Shown one piece after another: positions 17,382 to 26,775 of a stretch of 64,000 bases of DNA. The notes under the pieces were generated by a model. That model worked only from the letters and a program-made list of their open reading frames with translations. It did no database searches and was not told the DNA's origin. The DNA is from Pseudomonadota bacterium (GTDB taxonomy: Bacteria > Pseudomonadota > Gammaproteobacteria > Xanthomonadales > Rhodanobacteraceae): contig JAEYZH010000049.1 in the NCBI GenBank assembly GCA_023430685.1, forward strand, positions 3,818 through 67,817. Direction: 5' to 3'. The position numbers were made by a program, and so were the translations under genes. How positions within the stretch are numbered: position 1 is the first letter of the stretch; every line of letters starts with the position of its first letter.

Positions 17382-18191
17382 TCAGCCTGCGCGCAGCGAC
17401 GCATGCACCGGCGGCGTCAGCGGACGCAGTCCGTGCCAGCACGCGAAGGCTTCGGCCGCCTGTTCCACCAGCATCCCGAGGCCATCCACGCAGCGGCCGG
17501 CGCCGGCGGCGCGCGCGGACTCGAGGAACCCGATCGCCGCCGCGCCGTAGGAAAGATCGTAGGCAAGCGTCTCCCGGTCGACCAGTTGGCGCGGCAGATC
17601 GATCGCCGCGCCTGCATGGCCCGCGGCGCTCGCATCCAGCACGAGGTCGAAACGGCCTGCGCGCGCGAGCGCGTCGAGTGCCGTCGCGCGCGTGCCGGCA
17701 CCGACTACCTCCGCGAGCGCCTCGGCGCGCGCGTGCGTGCGGTTCGCCAGCACGAGTTCGCCGACGCCCGCATCGACGAGCGCGAAGGCGGCCGCGCGCG
17801 CTGCGCCGCCGGCGCCGAGCAGCAGCACCCGTCGCCCCGCGGGTTCGAACGCATGGCGGTCGACGAGATCGCGCAGCAGGCCGACGCCGTCGGTGCTGTC
17901 GCCGCTCCAGCCGTCGCCTTCGCGCACGAGCGTGTTGACGCTGCCGCAGCGGCGCGCGCGTTCACTGGCGCCGCGACACAGGGCAAGCGCGTCCTGCTTG
18001 AGCGGCGAGGTGACGTTCGCGCCGACGCCGCCCGCGCGCGCGAACTCGGCGAGCGCATCCGCGAACGCGCCGCGCCCGGCTTCGATCGCGCGGTACTCGA
18101 GCGCGACGCCGGTCTGCGCGGCGAACGCTGCATGGATCCGCGGCGAGAGGGAATGCGCGATCGGCTGTCCGAATACCGCGTAGCGTTTCAT
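17382..18191 (-). CDS. aroE: Shikimate dehydrogenase (NADP+)
   Basis: 269 residues. The substrate-binding AHSLSPRIH near the N terminus, catalytic lysine in VTSPLKQDA, aspartate in STDGVGL, and dinucleotide-binding LLGAGGAARA followed by LANRTHARAE identify AroE. The enzyme reduces 3-dehydroshikimate in aromatic amino-acid synthesis. hemB lies upstream on the same strand with about a 19-base gap, and the YkgJ-type gene follows. Confidence 0.94.
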   Translation of the reverse strand: MKRYAVFGQPIAHSLSPRIHAAFAAQTGVALEYRAIEAGRGAFADALAEFARAGGVGANVTSPLKQDALALCRGASERARRCGSVNTLVREGDGWSGDSTDGVGLLRDLVDRHAFEPAGRRVLLLGAGGAARAAAFALVDAGVGELVLANRTHARAEALAEVVGAGTRATALDALARAGRFDLVLDASAAGHAGAAIDLPRQLVDRETLAYDLSYGAAAIGFLESARAAGAGRCVDGLGMLVEQAAEAFACWHGLRPLTPPVHASLRAG

Positions 18192-18210
18192 CGGTCGGGG
18201 GAAACGCGCG

Positions 18211-19320
<1,110 letters not shown>

Positions 19321-19418
19321 TCATGCAAAACTGTTAAGCAATCGTTAGTAATCCCTGCGCTAACGTGATCAAGTGGCGCCTCAGCTTTGGCGCTGAACAC
19401 GCTGTAGAGCATAAGAAA

Positions 19419-19871
19419 ATGCTGCCCCCGATCCTCTTGCTCGCGCTGTGCGCGGCCCTGATCCTCGCGTTGGCCTCGGTGCGCCGCGTGCCCGAAGGCC
19501 AGGTACACACATTCCGGCGCGTCGATGGACAGCAGCGCCTGGTCGGCTCCGGCATGCATTTCGTGTTGCCGCTGGTCGAGCGCCTCTCGCGCAAGACGAG
19601 CCTCGCAGGCAGCTCGCTCGGCATCGACGGCCTGCAGCACGAAGGGCGCCAGTACCGCGCCGAGGTCTGGTTCCAGGTCATCGATCCGGCGCTGGCCGGC
19701 GGCGTGCTCGACGAGATCGAGGAGGTGCTGCGCACCTCGACGCGCGGCTGCTTCGCCGCGGTCGGCGAGGCCGGCGCGGATGCGCGCGTGGCGCTCAAGC
19801 GCGCGCTCAACGAGCAGCTGCGCGGCCGCGGCCTGCTGGTCGCGCGCGTCGACCTCGCCGCGCAGGCCTGA
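19419..19871 (+). CDS. Short SPFH/Band 7-like membrane protein
   Basis: 150 residues from the ATG at 19419; an 18-residue extension to 19365 is possible but lacks support. One N-terminal membrane segment (about residues 4-20, LLLALCAALILALASV) is followed by VPEGQVHTFRRVDG and GSGMHFVLPLVERL, as at the start of stomatin/HflK-type SPFH domains. The protein ends soon after, so the long C-terminal helical region of usual members (about 300 residues) is missing. It precedes rsmG by about 55 bases and is divergent from hemB. Function unknown. Confidence 0.6.
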   Translation: MLPPILLLALCAALILALASVRRVPEGQVHTFRRVDGQQRLVGSGMHFVLPLVERLSRKTSLAGSSLGIDGLQHEGRQYRAEVWFQVIDPALAGGVLDEIEEVLRTSTRGCFAAVGEAGADARVALKRALNEQLRGRGLLVARVDLAAQA

Positions 19872-19927
19872 CCGGCCCGCGGTGGATTTTGCGGGCGCGC
19901 GCGCGGATACTGCGCGCCCCCGACTCG

Positions 19928-20611
19928 ATGCGAACCGCCATGGCCGACCGCGATCCGTTGCGGCAGCGCCTCGGCGCCGGCCTCGCGGCGCTCCAGCTTG
20001 AATTCGCGCCGGACACCGTCGAACGCCTGCTCGACTACCTCGAGCTGCTCGCGCGCTGGAACGCGACCTACAACCTCAGTGCGGTGCGCGACCCGAACGA
20101 GATGGTCACGCGCCACCTGCTCGATTCGTTGAGCGTGTTGCCGCACGTCGTCGGAGAGCGGCTCGCCGACCTCGGCAGCGGAGCCGGCCTGCCCGGCATT
20201 CCGCTCGCGATCGCGCGTCCCTCGCTCGCGGTGACGCTCGTCGATTCGAACGGCAAGAAGACACGCTTCCTGCGTGCGGCCGTGCGCGAACTTGGCCTCG
20301 CCAACGTCAGGGTGGACGAGTGCCGCGTGGAACAGGCACGCGGCCAATACGACTGCGTCACCGCGCGCGCGTTCGCGTCCCTCGCCGACATGCTGGCCTG
20401 GGGCGGCCACCTGCTCGCGGCGGAAGGCCGCTGGCTCGCGCTCAAGGGACGCGTGCCGCGCGACGAACTGGTTGCACTGCCGGACGGTTTCCGGGCCGAG
20501 GACGTGATCGCGCTGCAGGTGCCCGGCTTGGACGCGGAGCGCCATGTCGTGGTAATCAAGCGGGTCCGGAATGGCGCACCGGACATCCAGGGGTCGGCGG
20601 CACGCACATGA
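19928..20611 (+). CDS. rsmG: 16S rRNA (guanine527-N7)-methyltransferase
   Basis: 227 residues from 19928; MADRDP at 19940 is an equally possible start. The SAM-binding [17 protein letters not shown] and [12 protein letters not shown], together with the preceding RHLLDSL, are diagnostic of RsmG/GidB. It methylates G527 of 16S rRNA. The stop overlaps the parA start (ATGA), preserving the classical gidB-parA-parB order, but the usual upstream mnmG is not adjacent. Confidence 0.94.
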   Translation: MRTAMADRDPLRQRLGAGLAALQLEFAPDTVERLLDYLELLARWNATYNLSAVRDPNEMVTRHLLDSLSVLPHVVGERLADLGSGAGLPGIPLAIARPSLAVTLVDSNGKKTRFLRAAVRELGLANVRVDECRVEQARGQYDCVTARAFASLADMLAWGGHLLAAEGRWLALKGRVPRDELVALPDGFRAEDVIALQVPGLDAERHVVVIKRVRNGAPDIQGSAART

Positions 20612-21393
20612 CACGCATCATCGCAATCGCGAACCAGAAGGGCGGGGTCGGCAAGACCACGACCGCGGTCAACCTCGCGGCCGCTCTCGCCGAGACGCGG
20701 CGCAAGGTGCTGCTGATCGATTTCGACCCGCAGGGCAACGCGACGATGGCCTCGGGCGTGGACAAGCGCACGGCCAAGCCGAACGGCTGCGAGGTGCTCC
20801 TCGACGAGGCGCCGATCGAATCGGCGATCGTCACGACCGAAGGCGGGTTCGACCTCTTGCCCGGCAACGGCGACCTGACCGCGGCCGAACTCAAGCTCAT
20901 GGACGCGCTCGCGCGCGAATCGCGCCTCAAGGAGCAGCTCGCCAAGCTCGGCGACCGCTACCACACGATCATCATCGACTGCCCGCCGACGCTGCACCTG
21001 CTCACGATCAATGCATTGACCGCGGCACATGGCGTGCTGATCCCGGTGCAGTGCGAATACTTCGCGCTGGAGGGATTGTCGAGCCTGCTCGACACGATCA
21101 AGGCGGTGCGCATGCGGCTGAACCCGAAGCTCGAGGTCGAGGGCCTGCTGCGCACGATGTACGACGCGCGCAACAACCTCGGCAACGAAGTCTCGCTGCA
21201 GCTGACCAAGCACTTCGGCGACAAGGTGCTGCGCTCGATCATCCCGCGCAACGTGCGCCTGGCCGAAGCGCCGAGCCACGGCAAGCCGATCAACCTGTAC
21301 GACCGCGAATCGCGCGGGGCGATCGCCTACCTCGGCCTCGCGGGCGAGATGCTGAGGCGCGATCGCACGGCGTCCGCGTCCCCCAGTCCCTGA
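20608..21393 (+). CDS. parA: Chromosome partitioning ATPase ParA (Soj)
   Basis: 261 residues. A deviant Walker A, KGGVGKTT at residues 11-18, is followed by [22 protein letters not shown] and [15 protein letters not shown], all typical of chromosomal ParA. With ParB it moves the origin region through nucleoid binding. It overlaps rsmG by four bases and is followed by parB after 25 bases. Confidence 0.95.
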   Translation: MTRIIAIANQKGGVGKTTTAVNLAAALAETRRKVLLIDFDPQGNATMASGVDKRTAKPNGCEVLLDEAPIESAIVTTEGGFDLLPGNGDLTAAELKLMDALARESRLKEQLAKLGDRYHTIIIDCPPTLHLLTINALTAAHGVLIPVQCEYFALEGLSSLLDTIKAVRMRLNPKLEVEGLLRTMYDARNNLGNEVSLQLTKHFGDKVLRSIIPRNVRLAEAPSHGKPINLYDRESRGAIAYLGLAGEMLRRDRTASASPSP

Positions 21394-21418
21394 CGCCGAC
21401 GGTCACGGAATCCACGCG

Positions 21419-22288
21419 ATGGCAGCCAAGAAACGATCTTCCAGCCTCGGCCGCGGCCTCGACGCCCTGCTCGGCGGAGGCGACGCATCCGCGAGCGCCG
21501 AAGCCGAAGGCGAGCTGCGCACGCTCGCGACTGCCTCGATCGAGCCGGGGCGCTACCAGCCCCGCCAGCGATTCGACGCCGAGCCGCTCGAGGAACTGGC
21601 CGCATCGATCCGCGCGCAGGGGCTGATCCAGCCCGTCGTCGTGCGCGCGATCGCGCGCGATCGCTACGAACTCATCGCAGGCGAACGGCGCTGGCGCGCA
21701 GCGCAACTGGCCGGGCTCGAGGAGATTCCGGCGCTGGTCAAGACCGTCGCCGACCAGGCCGTGGTCGCGATGGCGCTGATCGAGAACATCCAGCGCGAGG
21801 ACCTCTCGCCGCTCGAGGAAGCGCAGGCGCTTGCACGGCTGATCGAGGAGTTCGGACTCACCCACCAGCAGGTCGCGGACGCGGTCGGTCGCTCGCGCGC
21901 GGGCGTGTCGAACCTGTTGCGCCTGCTCGAGCTGCCGGTCGCGGTCAAGCGCCTGCTCGACGAGCGCCGGCTCGAGATGGGCCATGCGCGTGCGCTCGCG
22001 AGCCTCCCGGCCGCGCGCGCGACCGCGCTCGCCGAGCAGGCGGCCGACCAGGGCTGGACGGTGCGCGAACTCGAAGACGCGGTCCGGCGCGCGACCGGTG
22101 GCGCGCCCGCGAAGCCGGCGCGTCCCGCTCCGAAAGCCGATGCGAACATCGAGGCGCTCGAACGCGAGCTCGCGGCGAAGCTCGCGACCCGCGTCAAGCT
22201 CGCGCACGGCCGCAATGGCCGTGGCAAGCTCGTGATCCACTATCACAGCGCCGACGAGCTCGAAGGCATCCTCGAACGCATCCGCTGA
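21419..22288 (+). CDS. parB: Chromosome partitioning protein ParB (Spo0J)
   Basis: 289 residues. The N terminus KKRSSSLGRGLDALLGG is the ParA-stimulating segment. The conserved nuclease-like CTP-binding region includes GRYQPRQRFD, QPVVVRAI and GERRWRAA, followed by NIQREDLSPLEEA and a helix-turn-helix (THQQVADAVGRSRAGVSNLLRLLELP), then a dimerisation domain at the C terminus. It would bind parS; no GTTTCACGTGAAAC-type site was seen in the window. Confidence 0.95.
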   Translation: MAAKKRSSSLGRGLDALLGGGDASASAEAEGELRTLATASIEPGRYQPRQRFDAEPLEELAASIRAQGLIQPVVVRAIARDRYELIAGERRWRAAQLAGLEEIPALVKTVADQAVVAMALIENIQREDLSPLEEAQALARLIEEFGLTHQQVADAVGRSRAGVSNLLRLLELPVAVKRLLDERRLEMGHARALASLPAARATALAEQAADQGWTVRELEDAVRRATGGAPAKPARPAPKADANIEALERELAAKLATRVKLAHGRNGRGKLVIHYHSADELEGILERIR

Positions 22289-22404
22289 GGCCCGTTTGCA
22301 CGCGGCGCGCGGCCCCGCCCCGCCGGCTGCCCCGATGTGCGGCACGAATGTGTAAAGACGCGCAACCGCAGGCCGCCCTCGCGGTACTCACCTTGGGTCC
22401 CACG

Positions 22405-22410
22405 CCAAGG
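22405..22410 (+). promoter_or_regulatory. Shine-Dalgarno deciding the cupredoxin start
   Basis: AAGGAG lies about ten bases before the ATG at 22420 and supports that start, with its clear signal peptide, over the open frame reaching back to 22348. Confidence 0.6.
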
Positions 22411-22419
22411 AGTCGTCCC

Positions 22420-23181
22420 ATGCGCCTGCTCGCCCTTCTGGTCGCCCTCGCGGCCGCCTTCTCTGCCCTGCCGGTCCGCGCCGCGGACCATGTCGTGACC
22501 GCGTTCGCGGGCCCGTTCCGCTTCGAGCCCGCCGACCTCACGATCGCGCCGGGCGACACCGTGACGTTCGTGAATGGCGGTGGTTTCCACAATGTCGTGT
22601 CCGATCCGGGCGCGATCGTGACCTTCCGCTGCGCTGAAGGTTGCGACGGCGACGGCGCCGGCGGCAACGGCGATGCGAGCAGCAGCAACTGGAGCGCGAC
22701 CGTCGCGTTCCCGGAAGCCGGCGTCGCACCCTACTTCTGCGAGATCCACGGCGCCCCCGGGGGTGTCGGCATGTCCGGCGTGATCACGGTCGCGGAAGAG
22801 GTGCCCACGCCGGTCCTCGTGGTCGAGCCGGTCGCGCTCGAAGGAACGGCCGATGCGGGCGCCAGCGTCACGGTCGGGTTCGGCATCGCGAACGAGGGCA
22901 CCGCCGCGCTCGACTGGACCGCCGACACCGCCGAAACGGACTGCGCGTCACCCGGGCTCGTGCCCTGGCTGTCGCTCGATCCGGCCGCCGGCACGATCGG
23001 CATCGGCGGGCCCGCGGTGTCCGTCGACGTCACGCTCGACGCCGCCGCGCTCGACGTCGGCGTCTACAGCGCGAACGTCTGCGTCGGCAGCAACGATCCG
23101 GCCAACGCACTCTTGACGTTGCCGGTCACTTTCACGGTCAATACGCCGGACCTGGTCTTCGCTGACGGTTTCGATGGCTGA
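22420..23181 (+). CDS. Secreted cupredoxin-domain protein with C-terminal FADGFD tail
   Basis: 253 residues. A signal peptide (about 1-21) precedes a plastocyanin-like domain with candidate type-1 copper ligands His57 (GGFHNV), Cys107 and His110 (YFCEIHG) and Met118. A glycine- and serine-rich insertion with Cys71 and Cys75 lies between. A second immunoglobulin-like domain of the BACON/choice-of-anchor kind (about 130-245) ends NVCVGSNDPANALLTLPVTF. The C terminus is LVFADGFDG, the tail also seen on other exported proteins here. The next gene, an ECF sigma factor, begins 8 bases later, suggesting one operon. Confidence 0.85.
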   Translation: MRLLALLVALAAAFSALPVRAADHVVTAFAGPFRFEPADLTIAPGDTVTFVNGGGFHNVVSDPGAIVTFRCAEGCDGDGAGGNGDASSSNWSATVAFPEAGVAPYFCEIHGAPGGVGMSGVITVAEEVPTPVLVVEPVALEGTADAGASVTVGFGIANEGTAALDWTADTAETDCASPGLVPWLSLDPAAGTIGIGGPAVSVDVTLDAAALDVGVYSANVCVGSNDPANALLTLPVTFTVNTPDLVFADGFDG

Positions 23182-23189
23182 CGCGCGGC

Positions 23190-23753
23190 ATGCGGGACCC
23201 TGAAAGCCGGGATGGCGACGCCCGGTCCGTTGCCGGCGTGGGCGAACGCCGGCAACAGTTCGAGGCTCTCGTGCATGCGCATTCGAGCGAGCTCTATCGC
23301 TACGCGTTCTGGCTGTGCGGCCAGGACGCGCTCGCGCAGGACCTCGTGCAACAGACCTACCTGCGCGCGTGGCGCTCGCTCGATGCGCTGCGCGACGAAG
23401 TCGCGGCCAGGCCCTGGCTCGCGACGATCCTGCGCCGCGAGCACGCGCGCCTGTACGAACGCAAGCCGATGCCGGCCGTCGACCTCGACGGCATCGAGCT
23501 TCGCGACGAAGCGCCGGGCCCCGAACACCTCGGCGAGGACGCGGTGCTGCGCGCGGCGATCGCGCGGCTCGAGCCGAAATACCGCGAGCCGCTCGTGCTG
23601 CAGGTGCTCGGCGGTTACTCGTGCAGTGAAATCGCCATCCAGCTCGGCATCAGCGAGTCGGCCGTGATGACGCAGGTGTTCCGCGCACGCCAGAAGCTGC
23701 GCGCGATGCTCGACGGGCGCGAGACGGAGGCCATGCCGCATGGACTGCGTTGA
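23190..23753 (+). CDS. ECF-type RNA polymerase sigma factor
   Basis: 187 residues from the ATG at 23190. Region 2 is recognisable in ELYRYAFWLCGQDALAQDLVQQTYLRAW, and region 4 in YREPLVLQVLGGYSCSEIAIQLGISESAVMTQVFRAR. There is no region 3, as in ECF factors. It sits between a secreted cupredoxin gene and its presumed anti-sigma factor, which overlaps its end by 14 bases. The regulon is unknown. Confidence 0.9.
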   Translation: MRDPESRDGDARSVAGVGERRQQFEALVHAHSSELYRYAFWLCGQDALAQDLVQQTYLRAWRSLDALRDEVAARPWLATILRREHARLYERKPMPAVDLDGIELRDEAPGPEHLGEDAVLRAAIARLEPKYREPLVLQVLGGYSCSEIAIQLGISESAVMTQVFRARQKLRAMLDGRETEAMPHGLR

Positions 23754-24471
23754 GTTCCGCCGCCAGCTCGGCATCGCGCCGGAGGCGCTCGACGCGCAAG
23801 CACGCGCGCACCTGGCCGACTGCTCGTCCGGATGCATCGAGGCTGCGGCCGACGCGCGCGCGTTCGAAGCGCGGCTCGGCCGCGCGCTCGCGGTGCCGGT
23901 GCCGCAAGCACTCGCGCAGCGCCTGTGGGACCTGCCGACGGCCCCGCTGGCCCGCGGCCCGCGCAGCCGGCGCACCGCATGGATCGCATTCGTAGCGGCG
24001 GCTTCGCTCGTGCTCGCGTTCGGACTCGCGCAGTGGCGGCGCAACGCGGTGCCATTGGCGGACCTCGCCATCGCGCACGTGACGGCTCCCGACGAGCGCG
24101 CTGCCTGGAGCCTGCGCGAACCGGTCGCCGCGCGCGAGGTCGAAGCCGCGTTCGTCGAACGCGGCGTGCCGCTCGCGGGTGCGCCGCCGGCCGGCGTCGC
24201 CTACGTCGCGCTCTGCGGCATCGGCAACCGGCCGATCGTGCACATGCTGATGCCCGAGCAGGGCCGGCCGGTGTCCGTGCTCTACCTGCCGCGCTACCCG
24301 CCCGCGGCGCCGACCTCGTTCCGCCGGGAAGAACTGAGCGGGCGTACGGTCCCGGTCGGCGACGGCACGCTGGTCCTGCTCGCGCGCAGCACGCAACGCT
24401 TCGACGCGATCGAGCACGCATGGCGCGACGCGATCGAGGGGCCCGCGCGGATTGCCGCAGGCAGCCACTGA
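23740..24471 (+). CDS. Membrane anti-sigma factor, DUF3379-like, with zinc ZAS motif
   Basis: 243 residues. The N-terminal cytoplasmic part carries His24, Cys28 and Cys32 (HLADCSSGC), the H-x3-C-x3-C signature of zinc anti-sigma domains. One membrane segment follows (about 82-100, AWIAFVAAASLVLAFGLA), then a periplasmic domain to the end. The overlap with the ECF gene and the topology make an anti-sigma role very likely; the DUF3379 label is recalled, not checked. Confidence 0.8.
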   Translation: MDCVEFRRQLGIAPEALDAQARAHLADCSSGCIEAAADARAFEARLGRALAVPVPQALAQRLWDLPTAPLARGPRSRRTAWIAFVAAASLVLAFGLAQWRRNAVPLADLAIAHVTAPDERAAWSLREPVAAREVEAAFVERGVPLAGAPPAGVAYVALCGIGNRPIVHMLMPEQGRPVSVLYLPRYPPAAPTSFRREELSGRTVPVGDGTLVLLARSTQRFDAIEHAWRDAIEGPARIAAGSH

Positions 24472-24543
24472 AGCGCACGCGCGCTGCCGGAGCGGGCAGG
24501 GATCGGCGATAATCGGCCGATTCCGCGCGCAGCCATCGATCCC

Positions 24544-25260
24544 ATGCCCGAGTTGTCCGTCGTCGTGCCGGTATTCAACGAGCAGGACAACATCCCGCCG
24601 CTGATCGCGGAGATCGTGGCGGCGCTGCGCGATCGCGTCGATTTCGAGATCGTCTACGTCGACGACGCGAGTCGCGACGGCTCGATTGCGGTCCTCACCG
24701 AGGCGAAACGGGCGAACCCGGAGTTGCGCGTGGTCGCGCACGCGAGCCAGAGCGGGCAAAGCACCGCGATCCGCAACGGGGTGAAAGCCGCGCGCGGACG
24801 CTGGATCGCGACGCTCGACGGCGATGGCCAGAACGACCCGGCCGACATCCCGAAACTGCTCGCGATGCGGGATGAATCATCTGCGGCGATCAAGCTCTAC
24901 GCGGGCTGGCGCGTGAACCGCCAGGACTCGGGCAGCAAGCGCTGGGCCTCGAAGTGGGCGAACGCGATCCGCTCGCGCCTGCTGCGCGACGAGACGCCCG
25001 ACACCGGCTGCGGCATCAAGCTGTTCGAGCGCGAGGCGTTCCTGGACCTCCCCTACTTCGACCACATGCACCGCTACCTCCCCGCGCTGATGCAGCGCGC
25101 CGGCTGGCAGGTGCGCAGCGTGCCGGTCAACCATCGCGCGCGCGGCGCCGGCGTGTCCAAGTACAACAACCTCAACCGCGCGCTCGTCGGCATCGCGGAC
25201 CTGCGCGGCGTCGCGTGGCTGATCCGCCGATCCCGGCGCACCGAAACCCGCGAACTGTAG
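24544..25260 (+). CDS. Family 2 glycosyltransferase, dolichyl/polyprenyl-phosphate sugar transferase-like
   Basis: 238 residues. SVVVPVFNEQDNIPPLI, VDDASRDGS and the nucleotide-sugar site LDGDGQNDP define a GT-A fold. DTGCGIKLFERE and RYLPALMQRAGW match DPM1/ArnC-like enzymes. There is no C-terminal membrane pair, so it resembles soluble DPM1-type proteins. The likely acceptor is polyprenyl phosphate, but neither donor nor acceptor can be fixed. A GATAAT hexamer lies about 30 bases upstream. The stop TAG is part of a REP element. Confidence 0.85.
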   Translation: MPELSVVVPVFNEQDNIPPLIAEIVAALRDRVDFEIVYVDDASRDGSIAVLTEAKRANPELRVVAHASQSGQSTAIRNGVKAARGRWIATLDGDGQNDPADIPKLLAMRDESSAAIKLYAGWRVNRQDSGSKRWASKWANAIRSRLLRDETPDTGCGIKLFEREAFLDLPYFDHMHRYLPALMQRAGWQVRSVPVNHRARGAGVSKYNNLNRALVGIADLRGVAWLIRRSRRTETREL

Positions 25261-25349
25261 GCGCGCACGCTGTGCGCGATCGCGGTACTTCCCGTGCTCT
25301 CGAGCGCATCCGGTCGCCTGCGCGGATCGCCCACAGGGTGGGCTCCTAC
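25257..25349. repeat. BIME unit (two inverted REP elements) containing the stop codon of the glycosyltransferase gene
   Basis: The left REP begins GTAGGCGCGCACGCTGTGCG at 25257 and includes the TAG stop at 25258-25260. The right REP, in reverse orientation, ends at 25349 and reads GTAGGAGCCCACCCTGTGGG on the minus strand. The 93-base unit matches the three 94-base units at 62.6-62.9 kb in its ends and hairpins. Confidence 0.8.
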
Positions 25350-25619
25350 GGGCGCGACCCTGGCCGCGCCGCGCGCGAACCACGTCGCCGGTTCGCCTGA
25401 CGGCTTCCGGCGCACGCGTGCGCCCACTTGCCGCAAACCCCTGATTCCGCTATAAAGCGCGGCTCCCTGCTCGCTTCTCGCCCTCCCGGGCGCGCGGAAC
25501 CGGTCGTGCGGTCCGCCCCGCGTCGAAGCCATCGGGACTTCCAGCACCGCACGGCGCATCGCCGCCGCTGGGCCGCCACCGTCCTGGCCAAGGACGGAAC
25601 AGCATCGACGAGGTTCGCA
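25261..25619. other. Gene-free stretch between glycosyltransferase and rpmB
   Basis: The first 89 bases belong to the BIME. A promoter for rpmB lies at 25428-25456. The rest is GC-rich leader without a recognised riboswitch. Confidence 0.6.
25428..25456 (+). promoter_or_regulatory. Sigma-70-type promoter of rpmB-rpmG
   Basis: TTGCCG (25428-25433), a 17-base spacer and TATAAA (25451-25456). Transcription would begin near 25463, giving a leader of about 155 bases before rpmB. Confidence 0.6.
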
Positions 25620-25856
25620 ATGGCCAAGGTCTGCCAGGTCACCGGAAAGGGCACCCAATCCGGCAACAATGTTTCACACGCCAACAACAAGACGCGGCGC
25701 CGCTGGCTGCCGAACCTGCACGAGCGCCGCTTCTGGGTGCCCAGCGAAAACCGCTGGATCTCCCTGCGCGTGTCCAGCCACGGGCTGCGCACGATCGACA
25801 AGAAGGGCATCGAAGTCGTCGTCGCCGAGCTGCGCAAGCGCGGCGAAAAGGTCTGA
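25620..25856 (+). CDS. rpmB: 50S ribosomal protein L28
   Basis: 78 residues, [20 protein letters not shown], the standard L28 N terminus, with [21 protein letters not shown] in the middle. Full length. It is followed after 13 bases by rpmG in the usual order. A GAGG-like sequence precedes the ATG. Confidence 0.97.
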   Translation: MAKVCQVTGKGTQSGNNVSHANNKTRRRWLPNLHERRFWVPSENRWISLRVSSHGLRTIDKKGIEVVVAELRKRGEKV

Positions 25857-25869
25857 GGAGTAGAGCACC

Positions 25870-26034
25870 ATGGCATCCAAGCGCGACAAGATCCGTCTGA
25901 TCTCCTCGGCCGGCACGGGCCACTTCTACACCACCGACAAGAACAAGAAGAACACGCCGGAAAAGATGGCGGTCAAGAAGTACGACCCGGTCGTGCGCAA
26001 GCACGTCGAGTACAAGGAAGGCAAGATCAAGTGA
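25870..26034 (+). CDS. rpmG: 50S ribosomal protein L33
   Basis: 54 residues, [20 protein letters not shown], ending VEYKEGKIK. The zinc-ribbon cysteines present in some L33 proteins are absent (the C-minus form). It starts just after rpmB with GAGGAG upstream and is followed by an intrinsic terminator about 75 bases downstream. Confidence 0.97.
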   Translation: MASKRDKIRLISSAGTGHFYTTDKNKKNTPEKMAVKKYDPVVRKHVEYKEGKIK

Positions 26035-26108
26035 CCCAGCGAGCTGCGCGCATGGCGCGCGGCTCACGATCCACCGCCCCGACGAACGCCGGGGTCTGGT
26101 GACTCGGG

Positions 26109-26138
26109 AAAACCCGCCTCGTGGCGGGTTTTCTTTTT
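26109..26138 (+). terminator. Intrinsic terminator of rpmB-rpmG
   Basis: AAAACCCGCC, loop TCGT, GGCGGGTTTT, then CTTTTT. A perfect 10-base-pair stem and a T-run. Confidence 0.9.
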
Positions 26139-26229
26139 GCGCGCGGCCCGGTGCGCGGTCGACCGTGCGCGCAACGCGCTCGCCGCAGGCGACGACGGAC
26201 GGCGTAGGTGGACGCCGTCCATCGCCGGC

Positions 26230-26595
26230 TCACTCTTCCGTCGCCACCTGGCAGCCGAGCAGGTCGGCGTCGGTGATCGTCCATTCGTCGCTTGCGCCGC
26301 ACAGCGGCACCTTCTCGATCACGCAGGCGTCGCCGTCCTCGTCGACGACGCGCACGTCGTATTTGTCGCACGGGATCCCGTGCAGCGTGAACTCGCCGCC
26401 GGTTTCGATCACGTCGTCGTCGAGCTGGTCCGGACCCCATTCGTCGCTGCGCGACACGTTCACGTAGAGCTCGTGGATTTCCCAGCTCGAGTTGTTGCGC
26501 AGGACGATCTGCGCATCGGCAGCCGAGACATTGCCCGCCGCGCACGCGAGCGCGGCCAGTGCACTCGCAAGCGCGAGGGCGTGGTGCTTGTACAT
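26230..26595 (-). CDS. Small secreted acidic protein, function unknown
   Basis: 121 residues from the ATG at 26595, with a signal peptide (about 1-25, ending NVSA). The mature part is acidic and beta-rich: IVLRNNSSWEIHELYVNVS, EWGPDQLDDDVIETGG, CDKYDVRVVDEDGDACVIE. It has four cysteines (PCDKYD, DACVIE, PLCGAS, LGCQV), possibly paired. The pattern N-S-S-W-x-I-x-x-L-Y followed by W-G-x-D-x-L recalls a widespread uncharacterised exported family. It is divergent from the DUF4166 gene. Confidence 0.75.
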   Translation of the reverse strand: MYKHHALALASALAALACAAGNVSAADAQIVLRNNSSWEIHELYVNVSRSDEWGPDQLDDDVIETGGEFTLHGIPCDKYDVRVVDEDGDACVIEKVPLCGASDEWTITDADLLGCQVATEE

Positions 26596-26775
26596 GGACT
26601 TTCCCCTGTGTTTCGACGGCGTCGAAATCCCGCATAGTGCAGCATGCGGATCGGGCGCGCGCAAGCAGTGGCGGCGCGCGCAAGCAACGCGCAAAGGCGT
26701 CGTCCTGCGATGCGCGCGCGAATCCTTGCTAACCTGCACCGACGCGCGGGCCCCCGCGCGCGACACGGGAGCGCG

